Shown: positions 17,937 to 27,883, counted from the stretch's first letter. The stretch: DNA of 53,004 nucleotides from Candidatus Kryptoniota bacterium (GCA_024641705.1 JAHECO010000025.1:1-53004); one strand, 5' to 3'. Notes: generated from the letters alone by a model not told the origin. Numbers and translations are program-made.

Positions 17937-19400
17937 TCAGACGGCATTCCCGTTCGCCAACCCTTCCTTCACACTTCTGAACTGTTCCAGTGCCCCTTCA
18001 AGGTTCTCCATGATGTCTTGCGCGATAACATCCGGATCGGGAAGATTGGCAGAGTCTTCCAGGCTTTCGTCCTTGAGCCAAAATATATCGAGACTTGCCT
18101 TGTCCCGCTGGATAAGCTCGTCATATGTGAACGACTTGAAGCGTTCCGATTCCTTTCGATCGCGTCGGTTCTCGGGATTGTAGCATTGGATGAAGTCTTT
18201 CAGGTCTTCATACTTCAAAGTATTCGTCTTTAATGTAAAATGAATATTGGTTCGAAGATCATAAATCCAGAGCTTCTCCGTCCATGGTTTCTCACTTGCC
18301 GGTTTTCTTTCGAAAAACAGGACATTTGCCTTTACGCCCTGCGCGTAAAAAATTCCGGTCGGGAGCCTGAGAAGCGTGTGCACATCGCACTCGTGCAGGA
18401 GTTTCCGCCTGACGGTTTCGCCTGCCCCGCCTTCAAACAAGACGTTGTCGGGCACGACGATGGCAGCTCTTCCATTCATCTTAAGAAGCGATTTTACGTG
18501 CTGTAGAAAATTCAGCTGCTTGTTCGAAGTTGTAGCCCAGAAGTCTTGTCTCTCATACGTGATGGATTCCCTATCGGCTTTTCCTTCCCCGTTCACAATA
18601 GTAATACTGCTTTTCTTGCCGAATGGAGGATTTGTCATCACGAAATCAAAATGTTCACTCGGCTCGGAAGCTAAGCTGTCAGCGACAACAATCGGGCTGT
18701 CATCTCCTCCGATGCCGTGGAGGTAGAGATTCATCACGCACAAGCGGGCGGCACTGTCGACTATTTCCCAGCCCTTGAAGGTTTTGACTTTAAGGAAGTC
18801 CTTCTGCTTTTTGTCGAGCTGTTTGTGCTCGAGGTGATTGTGTGCCGCCATAAAGAAACCGCCTGTTCCACATGCCGGGTCGCAAATCGTCATCATCGGT
18901 TCCGGGCGGATCACCTCAACCATTGCCTTTATCAGAGGCCGCGGAGTGAAATATTGTCCTGCCCCGCTTTTCACATCCTCCGCGTTCTTCTGCAGCAGGC
19001 CTTCGTAAATCTCGCCTTTGATGTCCACGTCCAGTCCCATCCATGTCTCATCGTTGATAAGCTCGACGAGCCTTTTAAGCTTCGCGGGGTCCTGAATCCG
19101 GTTCTGCGATTTCCTGAATATTACTCCGAGCATCCCGGCTTCTTTTCCGAGTGAATCGAGAATATGCCGGTAGTGTACTTCGAGTTCGTCGCCATCTTTC
19201 TTAGTCAGGCTCTGCCAGTCGAGACCTTCCGGGATCGAAGACGGCCTGTTGAACGGCGGCTTCGTCTGTTCGTCCGCCATTTTCAGAAAGAGGAGATAAG
19301 TCAGCTGTTCGAGGTAATCGCCGTAGCTGACTCCGTCGTCGCGAAGGACGTTGCAGTAGTTCCAGAGACGTTGGACAATAGTAGAAGATTCTGTGAACAT
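17937..19400 (-). CDS. hsdM: type I restriction-modification DNA methyltransferase subunit
   Basis: 487 aa N6-adenine methyltransferase subunit that, with HsdS, methylates the recognition sequence and forms the core of the HsdR2M2S1 complex. N-terminal HsdM helical domain (LWNYCNVLRDDGVSYGDYLE), then GQYFTPRPLIKAMV, SAM-binding motif DPACGTGGFF (174-183) and catalytic NPPF (257-260). Family length and all key residues are present. It is the last gene of the minus-strand locus, 9 bases after fic, which is unusual since hsdM normally leads the operon. Confidence 0.96.
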   Translation of the reverse strand: MFTESSTIVQRLWNYCNVLRDDGVSYGDYLEQLTYLLFLKMADEQTKPPFNRPSSIPEGLDWQSLTKKDGDELEVHYRHILDSLGKEAGMLGVIFRKSQNRIQDPAKLKRLVELINDETWMGLDVDIKGEIYEGLLQKNAEDVKSGAGQYFTPRPLIKAMVEVIRPEPMMTICDPACGTGGFFMAAHNHLEHKQLDKKQKDFLKVKTFKGWEIVDSAARLCVMNLYLHGIGGDDSPIVVADSLASEPSEHFDFVMTNPPFGKKSSITIVNGEGKADRESITYERQDFWATTSNKQLNFLQHVKSLLKMNGRAAIVVPDNVLFEGGAGETVRRKLLHECDVHTLLRLPTGIFYAQGVKANVLFFERKPASEKPWTEKLWIYDLRTNIHFTLKTNTLKYEDLKDFIQCYNPENRRDRKESERFKSFTYDELIQRDKASLDIFWLKDESLEDSANLPDPDVIAQDIMENLEGALEQFRSVKEGLANGNAV

Positions 19401-19409
19401 CGGGTTTCC

Positions 19410-20123
19410 CTACATGAAGAGATTTAAGTATTCGGTGAAAGAGAAGAGTCTGTTCCTCTTGAAGCCGGTCATCTCTCTGAGAATTCCCAGCCGTTCGAAG
19501 TCGGCTGCGAGCGCGCTTGTAGAAGGATGCGACAGACCGAGCTTTTCCTTAGCACCGTTCACGCTTATGACCGGATTGCTATACAGAACGTTCATGAAGA
19601 TTTTCGCGGTCCTGGTCTTCTTCCCGAGGCTGACAATTCGGGTTCCCTCTATATCTTCTTTCAGTTGGAGGATCTTCTTCAAGGTCGAGACACCGATCGC
19701 GGATGTCTCGGCTATCGCAACAAGCATGAAACTCAGCCATTGCGTCAGATCGCCCCGGGTGCGTACAAGCATCAGGTTGTCGTAGTAAAGGTCCTTATGC
19801 TTCTCCAGGTAATCTGAGAGGTAAAGGGTCGGTTTGGAGAGGAGCCCTTTGCTCACAAGGTACAGCGTTATGAGCAGCCTTCCGATCCTGCCGTTGCCGT
19901 CGAGGAACGGATGAATCGTTTCGAACTGGTAGTGCGCGATGGCAATTCTTATTAGCTCGGGCACGTCGATGTTCGGGTTGTGGAGGAAATTCTCCAGGTC
20001 TCCCATCAGGCTTTCGATCATGGAATAATGCGGCGGGACAAAGACCGCGTCGTCAATCGTGGCGCCGCCGATCCAGTTCTGGCTTGTCCTGAACTCGCCG
20101 GGTGTCTTGCGCTCGCCGCGCAC
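19410..20123 (-). CDS. Fic-family AMPylator, N-terminally truncated
   Basis: Carries the full catalytic signature HPFLDGNGRIGR and the downstream winged-helix-like end (SVNGAKEKLGLSHPSTSALA), so it belongs to the Fic proteins that transfer AMP to a target hydroxyl. The reading frame starts abruptly at GTG within the conserved GVRGERKTPGEFR block; one residue-set upstream there is a TAA. Typical relatives have about 120-140 more residues in front, including the inhibitory helix. The 178-base gap to hsdS is too small to hold them in any frame. It is therefore either a decayed gene or an uninhibited short Fic. Fic genes between hsdM and hsdS are common in Bacteroidota restriction loci. Confidence 0.85.
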   Translation of the reverse strand: MRGERKTPGEFRTSQNWIGGATIDDAVFVPPHYSMIESLMGDLENFLHNPNIDVPELIRIAIAHYQFETIHPFLDGNGRIGRLLITLYLVSKGLLSKPTLYLSDYLEKHKDLYYDNLMLVRTRGDLTQWLSFMLVAIAETSAIGVSTLKKILQLKEDIEGTRIVSLGKKTRTAKIFMNVLYSNPVISVNGAKEKLGLSHPSTSALAADFERLGILREMTGFKRNRLFSFTEYLNLFM

Positions 20124-20301
20124 ACCCTTGGAATATTATATGTAAGTTTACGCCTTGAAACTAAAATAAGAGAATCCATATTAAAGGAAAAGCTCCCAAC
20201 CTAAAATAAAAGAGTTGGGGGGTCCAGTTTGCTTTGCAACTTCAGATGCAGAAAAAGGGGGAATTCGCGGACTCTGAATCAGAACTCCTGGAACGCGGCC
20301 G

Positions 20302-21854
<1,553 letters not shown>

Positions 21855-21858
<4 letters not shown>

Positions 21859-22394
21859 AATTTGGTTCGCAGATGGTCGCAGATGGTCATGATTTCTCGC
21901 TTGGCAACCTGAGCGTCCTTATTGGTTATGCACGGATACATATGAGCGAACAGATTCCTCACTCGCTTGATCACTTCCAAGTGTCCGGTAAAAAAGTCTA
22001 AGCTGGGGAAGAGCTGAGGTATCAGATCGGACTTATATTGCACAACGATTTGCTGCAATTGCCCAAGGGTAATGGCATGGAGTGGCAAGAGTTCCACGCG
22101 TTGAGAGTCGCCCAGCCATGGCATTTTGTTTCTTTGTAGCCTTTGCTGGTTCACATAGTTGTAGATGTCAATCAATTCTTGTTCTTTTCGGAGCCCAAGT
22201 GAAGTCTCCCACCATTTAGTCCCGTAAAATTCAGAGAGTTGCTTATTGACCGCCAACCTTAGACCATTTTCGAATTGAAATACATCCGAAAAAACTCGCT
22301 GCCCAACTACAATTGCATCTATGTACTCATACGGGATCCCTAAGAGACGATGTGGTCGACGAAAACGACGCCTTTTATTAATGACAGGGCCCAT
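21855..22394 (-). CDS. Swt1-like HEPN protein, second copy (unit 2)
   Basis: 179 aa. The HEPN ribonuclease motif is intact: RNLFAH (Arg146, Asn147, His151), following a helix LEVIKRV. The earlier helix has QFENGLRLAVN and a tryptophan pair KWWETS. Both match the larger HEPN protein at 22838 (VFENSVRNFLH, GWWNE, RNILAH), so the two are paralogues; this one lacks the 100-residue N-terminal part. The start is one base after the stop of the tiny gene at 22396 and has no clear Shine-Dalgarno, suggesting translational coupling; the stop overlaps the hsdS start (ATGA). Predicted role: RNA-cutting effector tied to the restriction complex. The role is inferred; the motif is seen. Confidence 0.75.
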
Positions 22395-22395
22395 G

Positions 22396-22605
22396 TCAAG
22401 ATTTTTTCTTCAAAGTCAAGCGTGCATTTGCAACGGATGGCACACTACAACTACAAACTCTTGCAATCTCTGCATCGGTCAAGTCAAATTGATCCAAGAT
22501 TTGAACCTTTCGTGGCAAACTGGATTCTATTTCGGTTGATATGCACAGGTACGCAAGCATCAGTTTTATTTGATCAGTTGCTTCTATTTTCACAGGGTTT
22601 TTCAT
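22396..22605 (-). CDS. tiny helix-turn-helix protein E (unit 2, second)
   Basis: 69 aa. Helical N-terminal half (TDQIKLMLAYLCIS) and a C-terminal helix-turn-helix of sigma-region-4 type, residues 40-66: FDLTDAEIARVCSCSVPSV, then basic KKK. It aligns with the C-terminal half of the 93-aa protein at 23652 (IGYAPLEIAKMFGKEKAT, ending in KKK). A GGAG box lies 6-7 bases before the ATG at 22605, and the start overlaps the stop of the preceding small gene (4 bases). Probably binds DNA, or binds and restrains the HEPN protein; not recognised as a named family. Confidence 0.65.
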   Translation of the reverse strand: MKNPVKIEATDQIKLMLAYLCISTEIESSLPRKVQILDQFDLTDAEIARVCSCSVPSVANARLTLKKKS

Positions 22606-22817
22606 TGTTGTCTCCTGCGATTTGATTTCTTAACCTTAACCTTCAAAGTAGCTACCACCTGTCTGTTCGTGCCACATATGGCTGCAATCTGTTCATTGCC
22701 GTAACCCAATCGACTCAGAACCGCAACTCGATCTTCAAGTCTTTGAAGCTCCTTTATTGCAATGTATCCGAACACCAATGCAAGACTGGGAAGTGCCGAT
22801 TCATCCTGTTTGGACAT
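22602..22817 (-). CDS. tiny helix-turn-helix protein D (unit 2, first)
   Basis: 71 aa. A hydrophobic helix (SLALVFGYIAIKELQRLED) precedes a helix-turn-helix, residues 35-60: SRLGYGNEQIAAICGTNRQV, then a basic tail KVKVKKSNRRRQ. It aligns with the first small protein of unit 1 (KELRAIKNLL, GFGFPSEEVGKAAEMHPGTV). The ATG at 22817 has a perfect GGAGGA box 8 bases upstream, so a fresh ribosome entry begins unit 2, 20 bases after the stop of the first HEPN gene. DNA-binding or antitoxin-like role is inferred. Confidence 0.65.
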   Translation of the reverse strand: MSKQDESALPSLALVFGYIAIKELQRLEDRVAVLSRLGYGNEQIAAICGTNRQVVATLKVKVKKSNRRRQQ

Positions 22818-22837
22818 AATTTTTTCCTCCTTATTTA

Positions 22838-23677
22838 TCAGACATTTTTGTTTATTGAAACCGAACCATGTTTCTCTTCAAGTTTCTCCTTGAGCTTTGG
22901 CAGTTGGCGCTGCCAATCGCCACAGATTACCTTAACTCTATCGATATCATGTTTCCCAAGAGGATTGCAGTGAGCAAGAATATTCCTGGATGGATAGATT
23001 TCTTTGATTTTCATTTTTAGCCAGTCCAAACCCTTAGGAAGATCTCTAAGATATTGGGTCAGTGTTTCCGTGTTCCTATCAATGATGCTTTCAAGTTCAT
23101 CCAAATCGACATAGTCAAGCATCCTGTTCGATCTTCCACCGTGCCATAGATTCTTCCCTTCTTCTTGTTTTCTCGACTCAGCCTTTTTCTTTGGAGTGCT
23201 TGGAATTCGTTTCTCGTTCCACCATCCTTCAGGAAACGCTTTGTCCAAAGCAAGGTGCAGAAAGTTTCTCACAGAGTTCTCGAAGACATAGATCATCGGG
23301 TATATCTCAGACATATTCTGTGCGTCCTGGATAACACTCGCCGGCAATAGAGGATCATCGATTCTTGTTCCTTTTACATTAAGAATTTTTTGCACATGAG
23401 AGATATTATTTTTCTTTGCAGTTCGAACAGGCACAGTAGCAGGCTGTCGAGATGATAGAAGGTTTCTGATCCTGTCCCTCATCTGATCGTTGTTCTTAAG
23501 AAAGCGAAAGACATCGATGCCTTGATTGGAGGCATAGATAAATGACGCTTCCTCTTTTGATATAGTGTTCCCGTACTTCTTGCGGATACTAGAGAATCCC
23601 TGATAGAGAGCCTGGACAGAGATTCTTGCGCCTTTTTTTCTTCGGATTGCCTCAAGCAGTTCTCGGTTTATCATCAC
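22838..23677 (-). CDS. Swt1-like HEPN protein, first copy (unit 1)
   Basis: 279 aa. Residues 1-95 form a basic helical part with a helix-turn-helix flavour (LLEAIRRKKGARIS, ISKEEASFIYASNQGID). Residues 115-270 form a Swt1-like HEPN domain: EIYPMIYVFENSVRNFLHLA, GWWNEKR and the RNase motif RNILAH (Arg231, Asn232, His236), then a charged C-terminal helix. The first 26 bases overlap the end of the preceding 93-aa gene. The family is known from HEPN surveys as a frequent partner of restriction loci, but the role has not been settled to my knowledge. The stretch is visibly more AT-rich than hsdR and hsdM. Confidence 0.8.
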   Translation of the reverse strand: MMINRELLEAIRRKKGARISVQALYQGFSSIRKKYGNTISKEEASFIYASNQGIDVFRFLKNNDQMRDRIRNLLSSRQPATVPVRTAKKNNISHVQKILNVKGTRIDDPLLPASVIQDAQNMSEIYPMIYVFENSVRNFLHLALDKAFPEGWWNEKRIPSTPKKKAESRKQEEGKNLWHGGRSNRMLDYVDLDELESIIDRNTETLTQYLRDLPKGLDWLKMKIKEIYPSRNILAHCNPLGKHDIDRVKVICGDWQRQLPKLKEKLEEKHGSVSINKNV

Positions 23678-23933
23678 CAGTCACTTTCTTTTTGGGATAC
23701 AAGTATGAAGATATCTCCGTAGCCTTTTCCTTCCCAAACATTTTTGCGATCTCCAGCGGTGCATATCCAATTGAATGGAGGAATGGGGACGCCACACTGA
23801 CCTTGACTTTGCCATCTTTATCCCTACACTCTTGAGGCAGAAGCAGGAACACGATTGTGTCCAATCGCTTTATCAAGGCATCCCATCGAGTATCTTTATC
23901 TGTTTGATTTCTTGTTGCGTTCGCCTTACTCAT
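23652..23933 (-). CDS. tiny helix-turn-helix protein B (unit 1, second)
   Basis: 93 aa. Polar N-terminus, helix WDALIKRLDTIVFLLLP, a short linker, then a helix-turn-helix at residues 53-80: SIGYAPLEIAKMFGKEKAT, SSYLYPKKK. It pairs with protein E of unit 2. It overlaps the preceding gene by 4 bases (ATGA) and the following HEPN gene by 26 bases; GGAG lies 10 bases before the ATG. Function inferred as DNA-binding regulator or HEPN partner. Confidence 0.65.
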   Translation of the reverse strand: MSKANATRNQTDKDTRWDALIKRLDTIVFLLLPQECRDKDGKVKVSVASPFLHSIGYAPLEIAKMFGKEKATEISSYLYPKKKVTGDDKPRTA

Positions 23934-24133
23934 TCCGGATATTCTCCTTTCTGGACTGATGACTTCTTCAAAGCAGCTTTGCTGAACATTTTCCTTACCG
24001 TTCCCGGATGCATCTCGGCAGCTTTTCCTACTTCTTCGGAAGGAAAACCAAACCCATATAACGCTAAAATCAGCAAGTTCTTGATGGCCCGCAGTTCTTT
24101 TGTAACTGTGTCGTCTTTCACTTCGTTTGACAT
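23930..24133 (-). CDS. tiny helix-turn-helix protein A (unit 1, first)
   Basis: 67 aa from the ATG at 24133, chosen because GGAG lies 6 bases upstream; an ATG 15 bases earlier has no such box. Helix TKELRAIKNLLILALYGFGF leads into the helix-turn-helix SEEVGKAAEMHPGTVRKMF (residues 32-50) and a basic tail. It pairs with protein D of unit 2. It begins the six-gene insert, 45 bases after the end of the RayT transposase gene. The family has the look of a sigma-region-4-like reader with nothing else attached. Confidence 0.65.
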   Translation of the reverse strand: MSNEVKDDTVTKELRAIKNLLILALYGFGFPSEEVGKAAEMHPGTVRKMFSKAALKKSSVQKGEYPE

Positions 24134-24178
24134 TTTAGTCTCCTTCATCCTGTTCGTTCTAGAATACGAGAAGCATCT

Positions 24179-24766
24179 TCAATTTCCGTGTGAATCCGCT
24201 GCCCATTCCCATTTCACCGGATTGTTGATGATATAATTCCGGATGCGGTTCAATTCGTTCTCGTCGCGTATAACATGTTCCCAATAATTCCGCTGCCATA
24301 CGGGATCGCCCGAAGGGGCATATTGCGATATGCCCTTACATCGTATTTCATTGATACGTTTCGTCGTGGCGGATTTGAAACCGCGAATGATGGCACCAAC
24401 CGTCCGTGATGGTGAACGGAATTTTGTGGGGCCGGATTGTTCCGTAGGGGCGTATTGCGATACGCCCCTACGATATCGCGACACATCCGTCTCATTTTCA
24501 TGAATAATTATTATACCGTGCATATGGTTCGGCATGACCACAAATTCATCCAATTCAACATTTGACCGGATCTCCGACGTACGATACCATTCCACGCGCA
24601 CGATATTGCCAATTTCATTCAACCTCATTTCTGCGCCTACAATTTCTCCAAAAATACATTCATGCTTCCATGTGTCAACCGCAACAAAATATCCGCCTTC
24701 CCGTGAATAATCGTAACCCTTCAAACGAATCGAGCGCCTGTGATGTTTATTGAAATTCTCGGTCAT
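24179..24766 (-). CDS. rayT: REP-associated tyrosine transposase (RayT, HUH family)
   Basis: 195 aa single-strand nuclease of the IS200/Y1 class. Visible are the N-terminal RSIRLKGYDYSREGGYFVAV, the HUH motif in VVMPNHMHGIIII, and the tyrosine helix region WEHVIRDENELNRIRNYI. Two palindromes (24443-24472 and about 24313-24338) lie inside the reading frame and add VSQYAPT and ISQYAPS. The start codon overlaps the hsdR stop (ATGA), so it is positioned as the second cistron of the restriction locus. RayT proteins act on REP hairpins elsewhere in the genome rather than moving themselves; that is family knowledge. Confidence 0.9.
   Translation of the reverse strand: MTENFNKHHRRSIRLKGYDYSREGGYFVAVDTWKHECIFGEIVGAEMRLNEIGNIVRVEWYRTSEIRSNVELDEFVVMPNHMHGIIIIHENETDVSRYRRGVSQYAPTEQSGPTKFRSPSRTVGAIIRGFKSATTKRINEIRCKGISQYAPSGDPVWQRNYWEHVIRDENELNRIRNYIINNPVKWEWAADSHGN
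24313..24338. repeat. degenerate REP-like palindrome inside rayT
   Basis: Ten-pair hairpin around the loop TGCG, with one G-T pair. It is a diverged copy of the palindrome at 24443 and encodes ISQYAP in the rayT frame. Confidence 0.7.
24443..24472. repeat. perfect REP-like palindrome inside rayT
   Basis: Two 13-base arms (24443-24455, 24460-24472; core GTAGGGGCGTAT) flank the loop TGCG. It is the type of hairpin that RayT enzymes recognise, and here it is part of the coding sequence itself. Confidence 0.85.
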
Positions 24767-27516
24767 CTCACAAGCTCCCGATTTAACTCGGCCATGACCC
24801 CTTCAAGCTTTTCCCCAAATACCTGGTACGCCTTTACCCTCCCGCCCTTGTCGAAGAACGGAGTGTTGTCCAGGTCATCCAGACCGATCACCGCCGACGT
24901 TGCGATGTGGTCCTTGATCATTTTAAGCCACACCATTTCTTCCGGCTTGAACTCGCGTCCCCGCTCTTCCTGTTTCCCGACCCAGGACTTGAACCTTTCT
25001 TCCACCATTTCAGGGAAAGGCTCGAGAACGTCGCTCGCACCGATCGCGTAGCGCACGAGCGCGATGATGTCGGTCATTAGTCTTGCCGGCCCGGCCCCGC
25101 GCACTTTTGTCTTCTCCAACTGCTCGTACGCGTGCCATACCACTTCTTCGGTAAGCCGGTAGGGCGGCTTTCGTATTGCGGTCGCAAGGTTCTCAATCAT
25201 CTCGTATGTCAGATGCCTCTGCCCGTACGGCTTCCCATAAATGATTCGTAGGGCGTCGATTTCGTCTTTGTTGTCGTCGATGAATTTCCTGAATGTCTCT
25301 ATGGTACTCTTCGCCTTCTCCTTCGCCTTCTCATCGAAGCCGGCGAAAATGAGCCCATCTTCGCTCACTCTGTCGATGACCTGTTCGTTCCGTTTCCTGA
25401 TTTCGATTATGGTTTCCCGAAGCATCGGGTCATCGAATGGCAGGCACGCTTTCGCGGCAAGAGCCTCCCCCGCCTTCTTAAGTTGTTGCTCCGTCGGAGA
25501 CTCGGTCTTAAAGGCGTCTTTCGCTTGTCGCAGCTGAACATTGGGATCAATGGAATCAAGGAGCGAGTTGACAATTTGCCTGATGCTCTTACCGCCTGAA
25601 ATCTTCTCAATCTGGTTCCTGTCTTCCTGGCTTATCTCCCTGTCCATCCGCGCAAGCCGCCCCGCGAGAGATGAAATCGTGTCCTCATCCCTGATTCCGA
25701 TGGCGACCGACTGGACGAGCTTTTCGAACGGAACGGTCCGCTTCCTTTCCAATGGTCTCGTATCGGTCTTGTCCGATTCGCAAACGCCCACCGCGTCCAC
25801 TATGACGAAATGTGTCTTGTTCTTAGCATCGTTCGTGACCGCGTGGAAATCGGTCTCGTCTATTACCCGCGTTCCTCTCCCCTTCATCTGGTCGAAGTAC
25901 AACAGCGATTTCACGTCCCGCATGAAAATCAGGCATTCGAGAGGCCTGATGTCCGTTCCGGTCGCAATCATGTCAACGGTTACTGCGATTCGCGGGTAAT
26001 ACGAGTTTCTGAAACTCTGAATCAAATCTTCAGGCTTTTCTCCGGTTGTCCTGTACGTGATCTTCTTGCAGAACTCGTTCCCTTTGCCGAATTCTTCCCT
26101 TACGATGTGGACAATGTCTTCAGCGTGCGAATCATCCTTCGCGAATATCAGCGTCTTGGGAACCTCGGTGCGTCCGGGGAAGATTTCCGTGAACAAGCGG
26201 TCCCTGAACGTCCTTATCACGGTGCGTATCTGGTCGGGAGCGACGACATCCCGGTCGAGCTGGTTCGAGCCGTAAGAGAAGTCTTCGTCGAGCTGCTCCC
26301 ACAGAGTCTCGCGAGTTCTCCTGTTACGCTTGCCGACCCAGAACTTAGCATCGACCTTGCTTCCCTTTTCGGTTATCTCAGTTTTGATTCGATAAACGTC
26401 GTATCCGACGTTCACCCCGTCCGCAACCGCACGTTCGTGGTTGTATTCCATCACGAGGTTTTTGTCGAAGAATCCGATTGTTTGCTTGGAAGGCGTCGCC
26501 GTCAGCCCCACTATGAAGCTGTCGAAGTACTCGAGGACCTGGCGCCAGAGGTTGTAAATCGAGCGATGGCATTCGTCGGTTATTATGAAGTCGAAGGTTC
26601 CTATCGGAATCTCCGGATTATACACGACCTCCTTTGGCTCCCCGTTGGTCAGCGAAAGGTCGAAAAGGGATGTCTCCTCGGCTTCCGGGTCGAATTCCTT
26701 CTCCCCTTTAAGCATCGAGTAGAGCCGCTGGATAGTCGTAATGCAGACACGGCTGACGGGATCGACGGTGTTGGAAGTCAGGTGCTGTATGTTGTATAAC
26801 TCCGTGAATTTCCTGCCATCGTCGGGAGTAATGTACTGCTCAAATTCCCGCTTGGCCTGCCTTGCAAGATTGTTCCGGTCGACGAGAAAGAGTATTCGTT
26901 TTGCCTTCGCAAACTTGATGAGCCGATACACGAAGCTGACCGCTGTATACGTTTTCCCGCTTCCCGATGCCATCTGGATCAACGCGCGTGGTCTCGATTC
27001 GGAAAAAGATTCCTCAAGGTTAGTGATTGCTTCAAACTGGCACTCGCGCAAATTATCCCTGGTGAGCTCAGGAAGGTCCTTGAGTCGATCCCGAAGCGTG
27101 TCTTCTTCGGAGAGCCACCCGGCGAGAATCTCGGGCTTGTGAAACGCAAAGACGCGGCGCGAGCGCGCGTCCGGATCCCTTACGTCCCGGAAGAAGGTCT
27201 CTTTGCCTGTGCTTTCATAGCCAAACGGAAGGGGCAGCTGCACGTGCGGAACCTTCTCTGCCAGGTCAGCCATGTAACCTTGCGACTGCTCGGCAACTCC
27301 GCTTAACGTGGTTCCGATGGGTTTCGCCTCTATCACCCCAACCGCTTTTCTATTGACAAAAAGGATGTAATCTGCAGGTCCGGTGTTCGTCGGAAATTCC
27401 CTGACAGCTACCCCCAACGACGCGCCGAGATTCAGATTTCGGAAGTCTTGAATTCCCCAGCCCGCCTGAGAGAGCAGATCGTCGATTATCTTTCGAGCTT
27501 CTTCTTCAGGCTTCAA
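24763..27516 (-). CDS. hsdR: type I restriction endonuclease subunit R
   Basis: 917 aa motor and nuclease subunit. N-terminal PD-(D/E)xK nuclease: PADYILFVNRK (Asp49) and VIEAK (Glu63, Lys65). Superfamily-2 translocase: Walker A MASGSGKT (182-189), LFLVDRNNLA, DECH box (314-317), VGLTATPSK, then VDMIATGTDI and the Gln-Met-Lys-Gly-Arg-Gly-Thr-Arg motif VI. A C-terminal helical region (LTYEMIENLATAI) binds the methylase. EcoEI-like type. The start is TTG at 27516 with an in-frame stop just before and no box; related proteins begin at the same point, so the start codon may have drifted from ATG. It is the first gene of the locus. All catalytic residues are present. Confidence 0.95.
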   Translation of the reverse strand: MKPEEEARKIIDDLLSQAGWGIQDFRNLNLGASLGVAVREFPTNTGPADYILFVNRKAVGVIEAKPIGTTLSGVAEQSQGYMADLAEKVPHVQLPLPFGYESTGKETFFRDVRDPDARSRRVFAFHKPEILAGWLSEEDTLRDRLKDLPELTRDNLRECQFEAITNLEESFSESRPRALIQMASGSGKTYTAVSFVYRLIKFAKAKRILFLVDRNNLARQAKREFEQYITPDDGRKFTELYNIQHLTSNTVDPVSRVCITTIQRLYSMLKGEKEFDPEAEETSLFDLSLTNGEPKEVVYNPEIPIGTFDFIITDECHRSIYNLWRQVLEYFDSFIVGLTATPSKQTIGFFDKNLVMEYNHERAVADGVNVGYDVYRIKTEITEKGSKVDAKFWVGKRNRRTRETLWEQLDEDFSYGSNQLDRDVVAPDQIRTVIRTFRDRLFTEIFPGRTEVPKTLIFAKDDSHAEDIVHIVREEFGKGNEFCKKITYRTTGEKPEDLIQSFRNSYYPRIAVTVDMIATGTDIRPLECLIFMRDVKSLLYFDQMKGRGTRVIDETDFHAVTNDAKNKTHFVIVDAVGVCESDKTDTRPLERKRTVPFEKLVQSVAIGIRDEDTISSLAGRLARMDREISQEDRNQIEKISGGKSIRQIVNSLLDSIDPNVQLRQAKDAFKTESPTEQQLKKAGEALAAKACLPFDDPMLRETIIEIRKRNEQVIDRVSEDGLIFAGFDEKAKEKAKSTIETFRKFIDDNKDEIDALRIIYGKPYGQRHLTYEMIENLATAIRKPPYRLTEEVVWHAYEQLEKTKVRGAGPARLMTDIIALVRYAIGASDVLEPFPEMVEERFKSWVGKQEERGREFKPEEMVWLKMIKDHIATSAVIGLDDLDNTPFFDKGGRVKAYQVFGEKLEGVMAELNRELVR

Positions 27517-27671
27517 TGCGCCCGACTTTGGTAGTGATTATTCATTGTGTAGAGAGCGTTACCCGGGTCCCTTATCCTCTACGTTGTTTCAATGAATTTG
27601 TGGATTATCGGGGTGGAATGCAAGCTTCAGCAGCAGTCCGATAATATCTGGCTTGTTTCGGCTCCAACAGG

Positions 27672-27705
27672 TTACCTGTTATACTTCACCGAGTTATGAC
27701 ACTCC
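27672..27705 (-). pseudogene. remnant of a second HNH gene 3' end
   Basis: About 21 of 27 bases from 27678 match the last codons of the HNH gene at 28028-28055; the translated end VECHNSVKYNR corresponds to LEWHNMEKYNG. The open frame extending to 27905 crosses the inverted repeat and is not believable as a gene. The rest of the 505-base gap 27517-28021 holds the MITE-like element below and a hairpin CCCGACTTCGTCGGG at 27970-27984. Confidence 0.4.
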
Positions 27706-27765
27706 ACTCCGTCCGATTCCGTCCCATTCATACTAGAGCCGGATCGCCGGACTTCGACGGGCATA

Positions 27766-27883
27766 CTAGTGCTCATCCAACTATCATTTGCTAATCCCGT
27801 CGAAGAAAAATCTGGCGAGGTGCTCATTCCAACGATAATTTTAGCCGCACGTTGTTTGCTAAAATTAGTTGGAATGGCACTAG
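27766..27883. mobile_element. MITE-like inverted-repeat element
   Basis: 118 bases with terminal inverted repeats of 18 bases (27766-27783 and 27866-27883; both begin CTAGTGC and end CCAACTA; 15 of 18 match). An internal copy of the left arm at about 27820-27845 pairs with the right end to make an extended hairpin with a 12-base loop. No transposase gene is inside. Mobility is inferred from the structure only. Confidence 0.5.

Noticed and set aside
22838-23677. Classical HEPN/MNT toxin-antitoxin pair
   Set aside because: The neighbours have no minimal nucleotidyltransferase motif; they are helix-turn-helix proteins.
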